Shown here in pieces: positions 15,600 to 25,053 of a DNA stretch of 45,000 nucleotides. Below the pieces are notes generated by a model. That model saw nothing but the letters and a program-made list of their open reading frames with translations. It ran no database searches and was not told the origin of the DNA. Each line of letters opens with the position of its first letter. Within the stretch, counting starts at the first letter, position 1. A program made the position numbers and the translations under genes. This DNA comes from a bacterium (GTDB lineage Bacteria; Auribacterota; UBA3054): contig JAGCGH010000030.1 of NCBI GenBank assembly GCA_017649705.1, forward strand, positions 1 to 45,000, given 5' to 3'.

Positions 15600-16064
15600 A
15601 TGCCTGAAAAAACAGTCCAAATCAAGTTCCTAAGGCTTCCGGGAACGGAGGACCTGCCTCTCCCCGCCTATCAGACGGAAGGCTCCAGCGGCCTCGACGT
15701 GGTGGCGGCCAATCGGGAGGATATTATCCTTGAGCCCGGCGCCATCGCCATGGTGCCCACCGGGCTCAAGGCCTCCGTCCCGGAAGGCTTCGAGATCCAG
15801 GTCCGGGCCCGCAGCGGCCTGGCCGCCAGATCAGGCATCGGGCTGGTCAACGCCCCGGGAACGATCGATTCGGACTACCGCGGAGAGATCCGCGTGATCT
15901 TAATAAATTTTGGGAAAGAAAGATTTGCCGTCAGCCGCGGCATGCGCATCGCCCAGTTTGTCCTCCAGAAAGTCGAGAGAGCGGCGGTCTCCGCCTGCGT
16001 AAGCGAGGAGGAACTTGGCGAGACGGAACGCGGCTCTGGCGGGTTCGGTCACACCGGAATTTAA
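15600..16064 (+). CDS. dut: Deoxyuridine 5'-triphosphate nucleotidohydrolase (dUTPase)
   Basis: The 154-residue trimeric dUTPase hydrolyses dUTP to dUMP and pyrophosphate, keeping uracil out of DNA and supplying dTMP synthesis. Motifs are in order: SSGLDVVA, ARSGLAARSG (about 70-79), NAPGTIDSDYRGEI (about 84-97, with the catalytic Asp), GMRIAQFVL and the C-terminal lid RGSGGFGHTG (about 144-153). Length and motif spacing are normal. It starts three bases after the pnp stop. Confidence 0.96.
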   Translation: MPEKTVQIKFLRLPGTEDLPLPAYQTEGSSGLDVVAANREDIILEPGAIAMVPTGLKASVPEGFEIQVRARSGLAARSGIGLVNAPGTIDSDYRGEIRVILINFGKERFAVSRGMRIAQFVLQKVERAAVSACVSEEELGETERGSGGFGHTGI

Positions 16065-16091
16065 CAATTCAAATCTGAAGCGAGGAAAAAC

Positions 16092-17624
16092 ATGAAACGA
16101 GTTACTGTTTTCGCCCTTCTTTTTCTTCTGAGCGCAAGCTGCCTCATGGCGAGCCATGACGAGCCCCCGAAAGTCCTGCAGGTAAAAAAGACCGTGGGAC
16201 AGGTGGAGCAGAGCGGCACGGCCATAACCCTTTACACCCGTCTTTTCGGCCTGGACACCCCCGAGGGCGTCAACGAGTTCTACAGCCGCTTCAGGCTTTA
16301 CGACAACGAGACCGTCGCCAAGGCTGACCGCAGCAACATCCCCACCCGCGCCAAGGAATTCACCAAATCCAAAGGCTACAGAGCCATGTACGGCGGCGAG
16401 ATCACTCTGACCGGCGAGTATTTCCTCATAACCGGACCCAGCCACACCACCGTCACCGTGGAGGAAAAGCGCAAGAAAGTCGAGAACAAGGAGCATCTGC
16501 AAAACCTCCTCGCCATCGCCGAATCCAACTACTGCGCCGTCACGGAAAAGCTTTTGGTGGGCGAATTCATGGACTGGTCCGACTATCCCGGAAGGATATA
16601 TGTGATCCCCAACACCATGATGTGGATGAGGCTGAGAAGCAACGAATCCGCCGAATCCCTCACGGCCAACATCACCGTCTCCGACAATTCCCGCGAATTC
16701 ATCATCCTTGACGACGCCTGCTGCGCTGAATACGTTCCCCAGACTCTCTGCTACGCCATATCCGAGCAGATCGTCAAGGAATACTGCCGCGTGCTTTCCG
16801 GCCGCCCGGATTCCAAGCTGCCGCTCTTCGTCAACGTCGGCGTTTCCGGCGAGCTTTCCGGACTGGAAGCCTGCGTGGTTCCCCCGGACTTCACCCCCAG
16901 GCAGGTGGGCGAAGTCGTCATCAACGGCAAAGGCAAAAAGATCAAAAGGCCGAAAGTGGGCATCATGCTTCCCCTGAAGGAAAAGCGCCTGATGCCCTTC
17001 GCGGAACTGAAGGACGCCCAGGCTCTGCCCCAGCTCCCCGAACAGAAATATTACTTCCTGCGCGAATCAAGGGGCGTCTTTGAGAAACTCTGGAAAGAAT
17101 CCCCCCTGGGCGTTCTCTCCCTCATCCGCTCCCTCTCCCAGGGCCGCAACTTCGACAAAGAGTTCAGCATCTCCTACTGCGAGATGCAGCGCGGCATCAT
17201 AGGCGCCGCGGTGAAGGAGCAGAAGCCCTCCACCAACGTCGTCATCGTGGGCGAAGCCGACCTGAAAGCCCTGGAAAAAGCCTCCAACCGTCTTTTCTAT
17301 GAAATGACCCAGGAAAAGATGACGAAGGACATCATCGAAGCCAGGAAGGCCAAGGAAAAAGCCGCTGCTGAAAAAGCCGCCGGCGAAGGCGAGAACAAGG
17401 AAGCCGCGCAGGGTGAAGAGGCCAAGGACGCCTCCGAACCCGCCCCCGCCGAGGCAACTGAAAACGCCGCCCCCGCGGAGTCCGCTGAACCTGCCGGAAC
17501 GGCTGAAAGCGCCGCTCCCGCCGCTGACAAAGAACCCGCTCCCGCCGAAGAGTCAAACGGCGCTCCCGAATCCCCCGCGGAAACGAAGGACGCGCCCGCT
17601 CCCGAGGCGGCCGAAAGCAAATAA
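16092..17624 (+). CDS. Secreted degenerate peptidase-MA-like protein, first of a tandem pair
   Basis: The 510-residue product has a signal peptide (MKRVTVFALLFLLSASCLMA). The central region (about 140-400) follows the layout of peptidase-MA/gluzincin-like domains: a strand ITLTGEYFLITG, a helix QTLCYAISEQIVKEY where HExxH would sit, a LPLFVNVGVSGELSG block resembling 'lP.Wl.EGlA', and YYFLRESRGVFEKL. The zinc-binding histidines are absent, so it is probably not a protease. The last 90 residues are Ala/Glu/Pro rich and disordered. AGGA lies before the ATG. The next gene is a diverged paralog: both share YYFLR and (G/A)RNFDK(E/D). Function is unknown; an envelope or binding role is a guess. Confidence 0.65.
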   Translation: MKRVTVFALLFLLSASCLMASHDEPPKVLQVKKTVGQVEQSGTAITLYTRLFGLDTPEGVNEFYSRFRLYDNETVAKADRSNIPTRAKEFTKSKGYRAMYGGEITLTGEYFLITGPSHTTVTVEEKRKKVENKEHLQNLLAIAESNYCAVTEKLLVGEFMDWSDYPGRIYVIPNTMMWMRLRSNESAESLTANITVSDNSREFIILDDACCAEYVPQTLCYAISEQIVKEYCRVLSGRPDSKLPLFVNVGVSGELSGLEACVVPPDFTPRQVGEVVINGKGKKIKRPKVGIMLPLKEKRLMPFAELKDAQALPQLPEQKYYFLRESRGVFEKLWKESPLGVLSLIRSLSQGRNFDKEFSISYCEMQRGIIGAAVKEQKPSTNVVIVGEADLKALEKASNRLFYEMTQEKMTKDIIEARKAKEKAAAEKAAGEGENKEAAQGEEAKDASEPAPAEATENAAPAESAEPAGTAESAAPAADKEPAPAEESNGAPESPAETKDAPAPEAAESK

Positions 17625-17672
17625 AGAAATCCGACCCCCATTTCAATTCACTACATTTTCGAGGTGATAGAT

Positions 17673-19307
17673 ATGAAAAAAAATCTGCTTTACCTGCTTC
17701 TGATCTCCCTTTTGGCAGTCACCGTTTCCGTCCCGGTCATGGCCGACGAGGAATTCGATGACGAAGACGTCCAGTTCGACGAAGAAGGCAATACCGTTGC
17801 GGAAGAGATCGACGAAAGCGAAGAAGAAGACGCCTCCGGAGCCGCCCCCGCAGCCGAAGTCGTGTCCGAAGCCGCGACCGAAGAAGAAAAGGCCGAACTG
17901 ACGGAAGACGCCAAGGAAGGCGCCGGCGCCCTGAGCGAAAAGGAAGCCGAAAAAGCCGCCGCCGGACCCCAGTTCGCTTCTCCCAAATTCAGCGACTACA
18001 TGTCCAGGCTGAACGCCAAAGCCGGCAGCGACCGCGGCGCCAGATCTTACTGCAACAAGATCAGCGTGACCACCGAAGCCGACGTCCAGAAGACCTGGAA
18101 GCTTTTCCGTCAAAACGACATCAGGCTTTTGAAGCAGGGCGACAGCAATCACTCCGCCAGGCTGAAAAGCTCCATGAAAGGCCAGAAAAAGGCCGTGGCG
18201 GAAAGCACGCGCTTCATCGCCGTCTATCCCGAGAAATGCAAAGTCGTAAAGGGCGGCAAGGCCGTGGAAGTTGACACCGCTGAATTCTACGGCATCGAGC
18301 AGATCCTCGCCGCCGGCGACGCGGCCTTCGACAAAGCCACGGAAGCGCTGGTGATGACCGACTTCATCAACTGGCTCGCAAAGCTGAGAGGCAAAGTCTT
18401 CTTCGTTACGAAAAGCGAAGACTGGACCATGCTGAAGGGCACCGGGCTGCGCAACTCCCCCGTCCAGACCATCTACAACGCCAAGGGCTACAGGGAATTC
18501 TACGTTTTCCTGACCCCCGTCAACAAAGACTGGAACGCCGAAGCCTTCGCCTACACCGTGGCCGCCGCGGTCCTGGATGAATTTTTGAGCGTGGTCAACC
18601 CCCGCGGCTCCGTCAACGAGTTCCTGACCGTCGGCTTCGCGGCCTACTGCAGCGACCTCTCCTCCGTGATCACGGAAAGCGGCCCCAGCCAGGTCTCCCG
18701 CTTCCAGGGCAAGCCCGTCACCTACGACATGCTCCTCAAGATCAAATCCGGAGCCCTGCCCTTCAAGTACCTGCCCCTGGAGAAGAGCGGCCTCATCAAC
18801 ATAGACCAGTTCGTGAAGAACGGCGCTCCCACCGACAACGCCAAACTCTACTACTTCCTGCGCCAGTCCGCCGCCGTTTACGATTATCTTTCCATAAAGG
18901 ACGCCCTGCCCCTCATCTACCTCATGCGCAAGTCCAAAGAGCAGGCCCGCAATTTCGACAAGGATTACGACAACTATTTCGCCAGCCTGCACCGCGACTC
19001 CTTCATGGGCAAGAAGAGCGACGACAAGAAGGACAAGGATAAAGACAAGGACAAAAAAGACAAGAAGGACAAGGATAAAGACAAAGACAAGGAAAAAGCC
19101 AAGGAAGGCGATGACGCCGAGGCTGAAAGCTCCGACATCGGAAACAACTACAAGACTTTCCGCAACCGCGTCCCCTATCTGGTCTTCTATCCCCTGACCA
19201 CCGACTCCGTGGCTTCAGACATCGAGGAGCAGCAGAAGAAAGCCAAGAAAGAGAAAAACGCCAAAGGCGAAGGCCCCGCTCCCAAAGACAACAAGAAAGC
19301 CAAATAA
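17673..19307 (+). CDS. Secreted degenerate peptidase-MA-like protein, second of a tandem pair
   Basis: The 544-residue product has a signal peptide (MKKNLLYLLLISLLAVTVSV), then an acidic disordered stretch (about 25-100). A globular core (about 105-430) parallels its upstream neighbour: ALVMTDFINWLAKLRGKVFF, a helix AYTVAAAVLDEFLSVV in place of HExxH, NEFLTVGFAAYCSDL, and YYFLRQSAAVYDYLS and ARNFDKDY. The metal ligands are missing. A lysine/aspartate alternating tract lies at about 450-480 and the C-terminus is charged. The start at 17673 has a near-perfect GAGGTGAT ribosome-binding site; the in-frame GTG nine bases earlier lies inside that site. No known function. Confidence 0.65.
   Translation: MKKNLLYLLLISLLAVTVSVPVMADEEFDDEDVQFDEEGNTVAEEIDESEEEDASGAAPAAEVVSEAATEEEKAELTEDAKEGAGALSEKEAEKAAAGPQFASPKFSDYMSRLNAKAGSDRGARSYCNKISVTTEADVQKTWKLFRQNDIRLLKQGDSNHSARLKSSMKGQKKAVAESTRFIAVYPEKCKVVKGGKAVEVDTAEFYGIEQILAAGDAAFDKATEALVMTDFINWLAKLRGKVFFVTKSEDWTMLKGTGLRNSPVQTIYNAKGYREFYVFLTPVNKDWNAEAFAYTVAAAVLDEFLSVVNPRGSVNEFLTVGFAAYCSDLSSVITESGPSQVSRFQGKPVTYDMLLKIKSGALPFKYLPLEKSGLINIDQFVKNGAPTDNAKLYYFLRQSAAVYDYLSIKDALPLIYLMRKSKEQARNFDKDYDNYFASLHRDSFMGKKSDDKKDKDKDKDKKDKKDKDKDKDKEKAKEGDDAEAESSDIGNNYKTFRNRVPYLVFYPLTTDSVASDIEEQQKKAKKEKNAKGEGPAPKDNKKAK
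19023..19094 (+). repeat. Two-copy 36-bp tandem repeat coding for a Lys-Asp tract
   Basis: Bases 19023-19058 and 19059-19094 match at 33 of 36 positions by eye. They encode alternating K-D residues in the secreted protein. The low substitution count suggests a recent duplication or slippage hotspot. Confidence 0.7.
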
Positions 19308-19324
19308 TCCCCAAACAGTAAAAA

Positions 19325-20422
19325 ATGAAAAAAGTTTTTTTGATCATCGTGCTTCTGGGCATCGCCGGTACGGTCGCCATACTCTGCGCCACCAGAAGGC
19401 CCTTTGAGGAAAAGCTCGCCGAAGCCGACAAAGCTCTCCAGGAGCAGCGTTATTCCTCCGCCCTGCCCATCTTCAAAAAAGCGGTGCGCAAGTATGAAAA
19501 GACTCCCGCTTCGCAAGCGGACGCCCTTTACAAGCAGGCTCTCTGCGAGACCGCCCTGGGCAAGTCCGACAAGGAGACCTGGGAAAAAGTCAAAAAGCTC
19601 CACTCCAATCCGGAAGTCCAGGCCAGAGCCGAATTCGAGCTCATAGCCTTCGCCCCCGACAAAGAGGCGGCGAAGCTGGCCTTCCGGGAAAAATATCCCA
19701 AGAACGAAGCTTCCAAAGGGTTCCTGCTGGAAAGCCTGAACGCCTCCAACGCCAAGGGCGACACCCAGAACTCCGACCTTATCCGCCAGGCCCTGATAGA
19801 CGGTTTCCCCCAGAGCGCCGAGGCCAAGCAGGCCGAAGCCTACATCGGAGACCGCAACGTCTCCGAACTTAGGGAAGCGAAACTGGACTTCATCACGAAC
19901 CACGTGGTCCACTCCGGCGAGATCCTAAATTCCATCGCCCGCAAATACAAGACCACCGCGGATTCCATCCTTTTCGTCAACCGCATGAATTCCGACCGCA
20001 TCAGGATCAACCAGAGGCTCAGGATAGACATGTCCTCCTATCTCATCGACGTCTCCATTCCCGAATTTAAGCTGAGGGTATACCGCATCTGGGACGGTCA
20101 GACCAACTTCTTCAAGAGCTATCCCGTGGGCACCGGCAAAAACGACAACACTCCCCGGGGCGACTACATCATAAATCTTAAGCAGAAGGAACCCATCTGG
20201 TACAAGGACAACAGCAAGCCCATCCCCTACGGCGATCCCGAAAACGCCCTGGGCACCCGCTGGATGGCCATTTCGTACCCGGGCTTCGGCATTCACGGCA
20301 CCTGGGAACCCGACACCGTGGGCAAAGCCTCCAGCGCCGGCTGCGTCAGGATGCGCAACGAGGATGTGGAGGAACTCTTCTCTTTGGTCAAGGAAGGCAC
20401 GCCGGTCCATATCCACGACTAA
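19325..20422 (+). CDS. L,D-transpeptidase with TPR-like N-terminus and LysM domain
   Basis: The 365-residue protein has an N-terminal signal anchor (MKKVFLIIVLLGIAGTVAIL) and TPR-like helices (about 28-180). A LysM peptidoglycan-binding domain follows (about 188-234: HVVHSGEILNSIARKYKT, with INQRLRI). The YkuD catalytic domain (about 237-364) has HGTWEPDTVGKASSAGCVRM with His324 and Cys340 as catalytic residues. It should form 3-3 crosslinks in peptidoglycan or attach proteins to it, acting in the periplasm. The N-terminal TPR part is unusual for YkuD enzymes and may bind envelope partners. It is 17 bases after the preceding gene and 12 before accA. Confidence 0.88.
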   Translation: MKKVFLIIVLLGIAGTVAILCATRRPFEEKLAEADKALQEQRYSSALPIFKKAVRKYEKTPASQADALYKQALCETALGKSDKETWEKVKKLHSNPEVQARAEFELIAFAPDKEAAKLAFREKYPKNEASKGFLLESLNASNAKGDTQNSDLIRQALIDGFPQSAEAKQAEAYIGDRNVSELREAKLDFITNHVVHSGEILNSIARKYKTTADSILFVNRMNSDRIRINQRLRIDMSSYLIDVSIPEFKLRVYRIWDGQTNFFKSYPVGTGKNDNTPRGDYIINLKQKEPIWYKDNSKPIPYGDPENALGTRWMAISYPGFGIHGTWEPDTVGKASSAGCVRMRNEDVEELFSLVKEGTPVHIHD

Positions 20423-20434
20423 ATTTCAGATCCC

Positions 20435-21388
20435 ATGCTCGTATACGATTTTGAAAAACCAATCGTCGAGCTTGAAAAAAGCATCGACGAACTGCGCCGC
20501 TATTCCGAGGAAGTTAAGATCGACTCTTCCGCGGAACTGGAGAGCCTCATAAAAAAGAGGGACGAGCTCTGCCGCAGGATCTACTCCAACCTGAAGCCCT
20601 ACGAGCTTGTCCAGATCGCCAGACACCCGCAGCGGCCCTACACCCTTGATTACATTTCCTACTGCTGCAGCGATTTTGTGGAGCTGCACGGCGACCGCCG
20701 TTTCTATGACGACGGCACCATGGTGGGCGGCTTCGCCGACATCGACGGCCGCAAGGTCATGTTGATCGGCCACCAGAAAGGCCGCACCGCCAAGGAAAAG
20801 ATCCAGCGCAACTTCGGCATGGCGCATCCCGAAGGCTACCGCAAAGCCCTGAGGCTCATGCAGACCGCCGACCGCTTCAAACTGCCGGTGGTAACTTTGA
20901 TCGATACCTCCGGCGCATATCCCGGCATCGGCGCCGAGGAAAGAGGCCAGGCCGAGGCCATCGCCGTAAATTTAAGGGACATGATGGAGCTCAGCGTGCC
21001 CGTGGTGTCCGTGGTAATCGGCGAGGGCGGCAGCGGCGGAGCCATTGGCATCGGCGTCTGCAACCGCCTTCTGGTGCTTTCCAATTCCTATTATTCCGTC
21101 ATTTCGCCGGAAGGCTGCGCCGCCATCCTCTTCCACGACTCAAAGCGCGCCGACGATGCCGCCGCCGCGCTCCGGCTCTCCGCCGCGGACCTCCTGCGCC
21201 TGAAGATCGCCGACGAGATCATCGAGGAGCCCCTGGGAGGCGCGCACCGCGACCACAAAGCCGCGGCGCAGGCGGTGAAGGAAGCGGTCATCCGCAACCT
21301 TGACGAACTTGGAAAACTTTCCGGCCCCGAACTGAGGGAACAGCGCTATCAGAAATTCAGAAGCATAGGGAGCCTAAGGGAGATATAG
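20435..21388 (+). CDS. accA: Acetyl-CoA carboxylase carboxyltransferase subunit alpha
   Basis: The 317-residue subunit, with AccD, transfers CO2 from biotin to acetyl-CoA to make malonyl-CoA for fatty acid synthesis. Family signatures are [85 protein letters not shown] and [15 protein letters not shown]. Length is typical. accD is not nearby, so the two subunits are encoded apart. It is directly followed by uvrA with a one-base gap. Confidence 0.96.
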   Translation: MLVYDFEKPIVELEKSIDELRRYSEEVKIDSSAELESLIKKRDELCRRIYSNLKPYELVQIARHPQRPYTLDYISYCCSDFVELHGDRRFYDDGTMVGGFADIDGRKVMLIGHQKGRTAKEKIQRNFGMAHPEGYRKALRLMQTADRFKLPVVTLIDTSGAYPGIGAEERGQAEAIAVNLRDMMELSVPVVSVVIGEGGSGGAIGIGVCNRLLVLSNSYYSVISPEGCAAILFHDSKRADDAAAALRLSAADLLRLKIADEIIEEPLGGAHRDHKAAAQAVKEAVIRNLDELGKLSGPELREQRYQKFRSIGSLREI

Positions 21389-21389
21389 G

Positions 21390-23882
21390 ATGATCTCGGT
21401 AAAGGGCGCGCGCGAACATAACCTCAGGAACATCAGCGTCGACATCCCCCATCGCTCCCTGACGGTGATAACAGGACTTTCCGGCTCCGGAAAGTCCTCT
21501 TTGGCTTTGGACACGCTGTTTGCCGAAGGACAGAGGCGCTTCATGGAATCGCTCTCCTCCTACGCCCGCCAGTTCCTGGGGATCCTGCAGAAGCCCAAGG
21601 TCGACCGCATCACGGGTCTCTGCCCCGCCATCGCCATCCAGCAGCGTATGGGCAACACCAGCCTGCGCTCCACCGTCGGGACCGCCACCGAGATCCACGA
21701 TTATTTGAGAGTTTTGTTCTCGCAGCTGGGCGTCCCCCACTGCCCGAAATGCGGCGCCGCCATCACTCCCCAAAGCCCGGAGCAGATAATAGAGGCCGTC
21801 ATGGCCCTGAAGGACGGCGAAAAAATAGAAATACTCGCGCCCTTGGTGAAAGGCAAGAAAGGCGAGCACAAGGAACTTTTGCAGAAAGCCCGCCGGGAAG
21901 GCTTCGTCAGAGTCAGGATAGACGGAAAGGAATACCTTCTGGAAGACGCCCCCTCCCTGGCCCGCTACAACCTCCACACCATAGAAGTGGTGGTTGACCG
22001 CCTGGTTTTGAAAGCGGACATCCGCCGGCGTCTGGCGGACTCTGTGGAGACCGCCCTGAAAATAGGCGGCAACGATCTGGTGATCAGCAAAGCCGGCGGC
22101 GAAGATCTGTATTTCTCCGGAAACTACGCCTGCCCCAACTGCCGCGACGGCGTGGCGCTTCCCAAAATTGAGCCGAGGCTTTTCTCCTTCAACAGTCCCT
22201 ACGGATTCTGCCCCACCTGCTACGGCCTGGGGGTCATGTATTTCGACCCTTCGAAGATCTGTCCGGAATGCCAGGGCGAGCGGCTCAACGCCTACAGCCG
22301 GGCCGTGACGGTGAACGGCAGGACCATCGTGGACGTCGGCAGGATGTCCCTGGACAAGGCCGCCCTCTTTTTCGAGGAGCTCTCATCCGGCCTGAAAGGC
22401 GAAAAGGCCGAGATCTCATCTGACATCCTAAGGGAGATAAGAAACCGCCTTGGCTTCCTGCGCTCTGTGGGACTGGGGTACCTCAATCTCTCCCGCAACT
22501 CCATAAGCCTCTCCGGCGGCGAAGCCCAGCGCATCAGGCTCAGTTCCCAAATCGGAACCGGGCTCACCGGCGTTCTGTATGTTTTGGACGAGCCCACCAT
22601 CGGGCTTCATCCCAGGGACAACGAGAAGCTGCTGGCGGCGCTAAAACAGCTCCGGGATCTCAACAACACGGTGGTTTTGGTCGAGCACGACGCGGAGGTC
22701 ATAAGGAACGCGGACTACGTGGTGGACATGGGCCCCGGCGCGGGAGTGCAGGGCGGGAACGTGATCTTCCAGGGGCCTTACGAAAAATTATTGAAGTGCA
22801 AGACCTCCCTCACCGCCGACTACATGAGCGGAAAACGCGAGATCGCGATCCCCGCTTACCGTCCCGTCGGCCCAAGGACGCCCTCGCTGGTCCTGAAAGG
22901 GGCCTCACACAACAATCTCAAGAACTTGACCGTCCGCTTCCCCTTGGGCCGCTTAATCTGCGTCACAGGCGTTTCCGGCTCGGGGAAATCCTCCCTAGTC
23001 ACGGACACCCTGCTCCCGGCCCTGAGGAACTATTACCACAAAGCCAAGGACACCCCCGGAGCTTTCCGGGAGATCGAAGGCTTGAAGAACCTTGACAAGG
23101 TCATCGTGGTGGACCAGTCGCCCCTGGGGCGCACTCCCCGCTCGAACCCCGCCACCTACACCGAGGCCTTCGTCCACATAAGAAATATCTTCGCCCAGCT
23201 GCCGGAAGCCAAAATAAGGGGCTACAAGGCCGGGCGCTTCTCCTTTAACGTGAAGGGGGGGCGCTGCGAGGAGTGCGAAGGTTCCGGAGTCAAGCGGGTG
23301 GAAATGCACTTCCTGCCCGACGTTTTCGTCACATGTGACAAATGCGACGGTAAACGCTATAATAAAGAGACCCTGGAAATAAAGTACCGTGGGAAGAGCA
23401 TCGCGGACGTCCTTGACATGCCCGTATCCGAGGCCAAGGACTTCTTCCGCCATCACAAGATACTCTCCCGCATATTGGATACCATTTCCGAGGTCGGACT
23501 TGATTACATAACCCTCGGCCAGCACGCCACCACGCTGTCAGGCGGCGAAGCGCAGAGGGTGAAGCTTTCCTACGAACTGGCCAGGCAGGACACCGGCAGG
23601 ACGCTCTACGTGTTGGACGAGCCTACCACCGGACTGCATTTCGCCGACGTGGAAAGGCTGCTTCAGGTCCTGCAAAAACTTGTGGACGCCGGCAATACTG
23701 TCGTCGTCATCGAACATAACCTTGATTTCATCAAGTGCGCCGATCACATAATCGATCTCGGTCCGGAAGGAGGCGCGGCGGGAGGAGAGCTTTTGGCCTG
23801 CGGCTCCCCCTTAGAGATCGCGCGAAACGAGAGAAGCGTGACAGGACGCTTTTTAAAAACGCTTTTACCTCCAAGCAAATAA
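21390..23882 (+). CDS. uvrA: Excinuclease ABC subunit A, shortened form
   Basis: The 830-residue DNA damage sensor of nucleotide excision repair has two ABC ATPase modules: Walker [10 protein letters not shown] and GVSGSGKSS, two LSGGEAQR signatures, and [13 protein letters not shown] and [13 protein letters not shown]. The UvrB-binding region between CPKCGAAI and the first zinc module is present, as are CPNC/CPTC and the second zinc module [16 protein letters not shown]. Typical UvrA is about 940 residues. The loss maps between CPTCYGLG and CPECQGERL, where about 95 residues of the first signature insertion are missing. The flanking motifs are intact, so this looks like a natural compact variant and not a frameshift. 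Confidence 0.93.
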   Translation: MISVKGAREHNLRNISVDIPHRSLTVITGLSGSGKSSLALDTLFAEGQRRFMESLSSYARQFLGILQKPKVDRITGLCPAIAIQQRMGNTSLRSTVGTATEIHDYLRVLFSQLGVPHCPKCGAAITPQSPEQIIEAVMALKDGEKIEILAPLVKGKKGEHKELLQKARREGFVRVRIDGKEYLLEDAPSLARYNLHTIEVVVDRLVLKADIRRRLADSVETALKIGGNDLVISKAGGEDLYFSGNYACPNCRDGVALPKIEPRLFSFNSPYGFCPTCYGLGVMYFDPSKICPECQGERLNAYSRAVTVNGRTIVDVGRMSLDKAALFFEELSSGLKGEKAEISSDILREIRNRLGFLRSVGLGYLNLSRNSISLSGGEAQRIRLSSQIGTGLTGVLYVLDEPTIGLHPRDNEKLLAALKQLRDLNNTVVLVEHDAEVIRNADYVVDMGPGAGVQGGNVIFQGPYEKLLKCKTSLTADYMSGKREIAIPAYRPVGPRTPSLVLKGASHNNLKNLTVRFPLGRLICVTGVSGSGKSSLVTDTLLPALRNYYHKAKDTPGAFREIEGLKNLDKVIVVDQSPLGRTPRSNPATYTEAFVHIRNIFAQLPEAKIRGYKAGRFSFNVKGGRCEECEGSGVKRVEMHFLPDVFVTCDKCDGKRYNKETLEIKYRGKSIADVLDMPVSEAKDFFRHHKILSRILDTISEVGLDYITLGQHATTLSGGEAQRVKLSYELARQDTGRTLYVLDEPTTGLHFADVERLLQVLQKLVDAGNTVVVIEHNLDFIKCADHIIDLGPEGGAAGGELLACGSPLEIARNERSVTGRFLKTLLPPSK

Positions 23883-23894
23883 AGGAGAAAAAAT

Positions 23895-24983
23895 ATGAAA
23901 AACAAGACTTTCAGATCCGGGATGAGGGATTCCTTCATGAACATCTCGGGCAAGTTCCTGGGAGCGCTGGCCAGCGACATCGGCGTTGACCTGGGCACCG
24001 CCAACACCATCGTCTACGTCAGCGGCGTGGGCGTGGTGGTCAACGAGCCCACCATCGTCGCCATCAACAACAAGAGCGGCGAGATCATCGCCATCGGACG
24101 CGAAGCCCAGTGCATGCTGGGACGCACGCCCGGCATAATCGACACCCTGCGTCCCATGAAGGACGGCGCCGTGGCCAACCCCAACGTCACCGAGGAAATG
24201 CTCAGGACCTTCATCCGCCGCGCCCACAGCCGCCACTCCATCGTGCCGCCCAGGATCGTCATTGCCGTCCCCTCCAGCATCACGGAGCTTGAGCGCCAGG
24301 CGGTCAAATCCGCCGCCGAGCGGGCCGGAGCCAGGAAAGTCTACTGCATCGAGCAGGCCATGGCCGCCGCCATCGGCAGCGGACTGCCCGTCCACGATCC
24401 TTCCGGCAACATGATCATCGACATCGGCGGCGGCACCACGGAAGTGGCCATCACCTCCCTTTCCGGCACGGTCTATTCCAAATCCCTGAGAGTGGCCGGC
24501 AACGAGATGAACGACGCCATCGTGCAGTATATGAAGCGGGAGTACGCCCTCTTGATCGGCGAACAGACCGCGGAAGAACTTAAGATAGCCATCGGCTCCG
24601 CCTATCCCCTGGGCGAGAACGGCGAGAACGAAATGAAAAGAGAAGTGCGCGGCCGTGACCTCAACATCGGCCTCCCCAAGACCATCACGGTATCCTCCGT
24701 GGAGATCCGCCAGGCCTTGAAGGATCCGGTGGACTCCATCGTCAATTCTGTCAGGGACGCCCTGGAGCAGTGCCCGCCCGAATTGTCCGCGGACCTTCTG
24801 GACCACGGTCTCATGCTGGCCGGCGGCGGTGCGCTCTTAAGGGGCCTCTACAAGAGGATCGAGAACGACACGGGCCTTTCCGTCTCCATCGCGGACGAAC
24901 CGCTCCTGGCCGTGGCCAAAGGCACCGGCTTCATCGTGGAGAGAGAGGACGTCTTGGAAAAACTGGCCCTCACCAACCTCTGA
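23895..24983 (+). CDS. mreB: Rod-shape determining protein MreB
   Basis: The 362-residue actin homolog organises lateral wall synthesis at the inner membrane. It has the phosphate-1 motif DIGVDLGTANTIVYV, VPSSITELERQAVKSAAERA, IDIGGGTTEVAI (phosphate 2) and LAGGGALLRGL (adenosine motif). An N-terminal extension of about 25 residues is amphipathic and could be the membrane-binding helix. AAAGGAG lies seven bases before the ATG. mreC and mreD do not follow; a strong terminator does, so mreB stands apart from the usual mreBCD operon. Confidence 0.96.
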   Translation: MKNKTFRSGMRDSFMNISGKFLGALASDIGVDLGTANTIVYVSGVGVVVNEPTIVAINNKSGEIIAIGREAQCMLGRTPGIIDTLRPMKDGAVANPNVTEEMLRTFIRRAHSRHSIVPPRIVIAVPSSITELERQAVKSAAERAGARKVYCIEQAMAAAIGSGLPVHDPSGNMIIDIGGGTTEVAITSLSGTVYSKSLRVAGNEMNDAIVQYMKREYALLIGEQTAEELKIAIGSAYPLGENGENEMKREVRGRDLNIGLPKTITVSSVEIRQALKDPVDSIVNSVRDALEQCPPELSADLLDHGLMLAGGGALLRGLYKRIENDTGLSVSIADEPLLAVAKGTGFIVEREDVLEKLALTNL

Positions 24984-25007
24984 TAGATATAAAAAAGGGC
25001 GAAAACG

Positions 25008-25036
25008 AAAAAGCCTTCCGGACGGAAGGCTTTTTT
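25008..25036. terminator. Bidirectional terminator between mreB and sfsA
   Basis: A 12-bp stem (AAAAAGCCTTCC with GGAAGGCTTTTT) and loop GGAC, with T-runs on both strands, separates convergent mreB and sfsA. Confidence 0.92.
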
Positions 25037-25053
25037 ATTTTCATCTATTCTTG

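Noticed and set aside
13398..15620. A 740-codon open frame antisense to pnp
   Set aside because: pnp is certain from its motifs; the reverse frame is an Asp/Gly/Val/His-rich shadow caused by high third-position GC.
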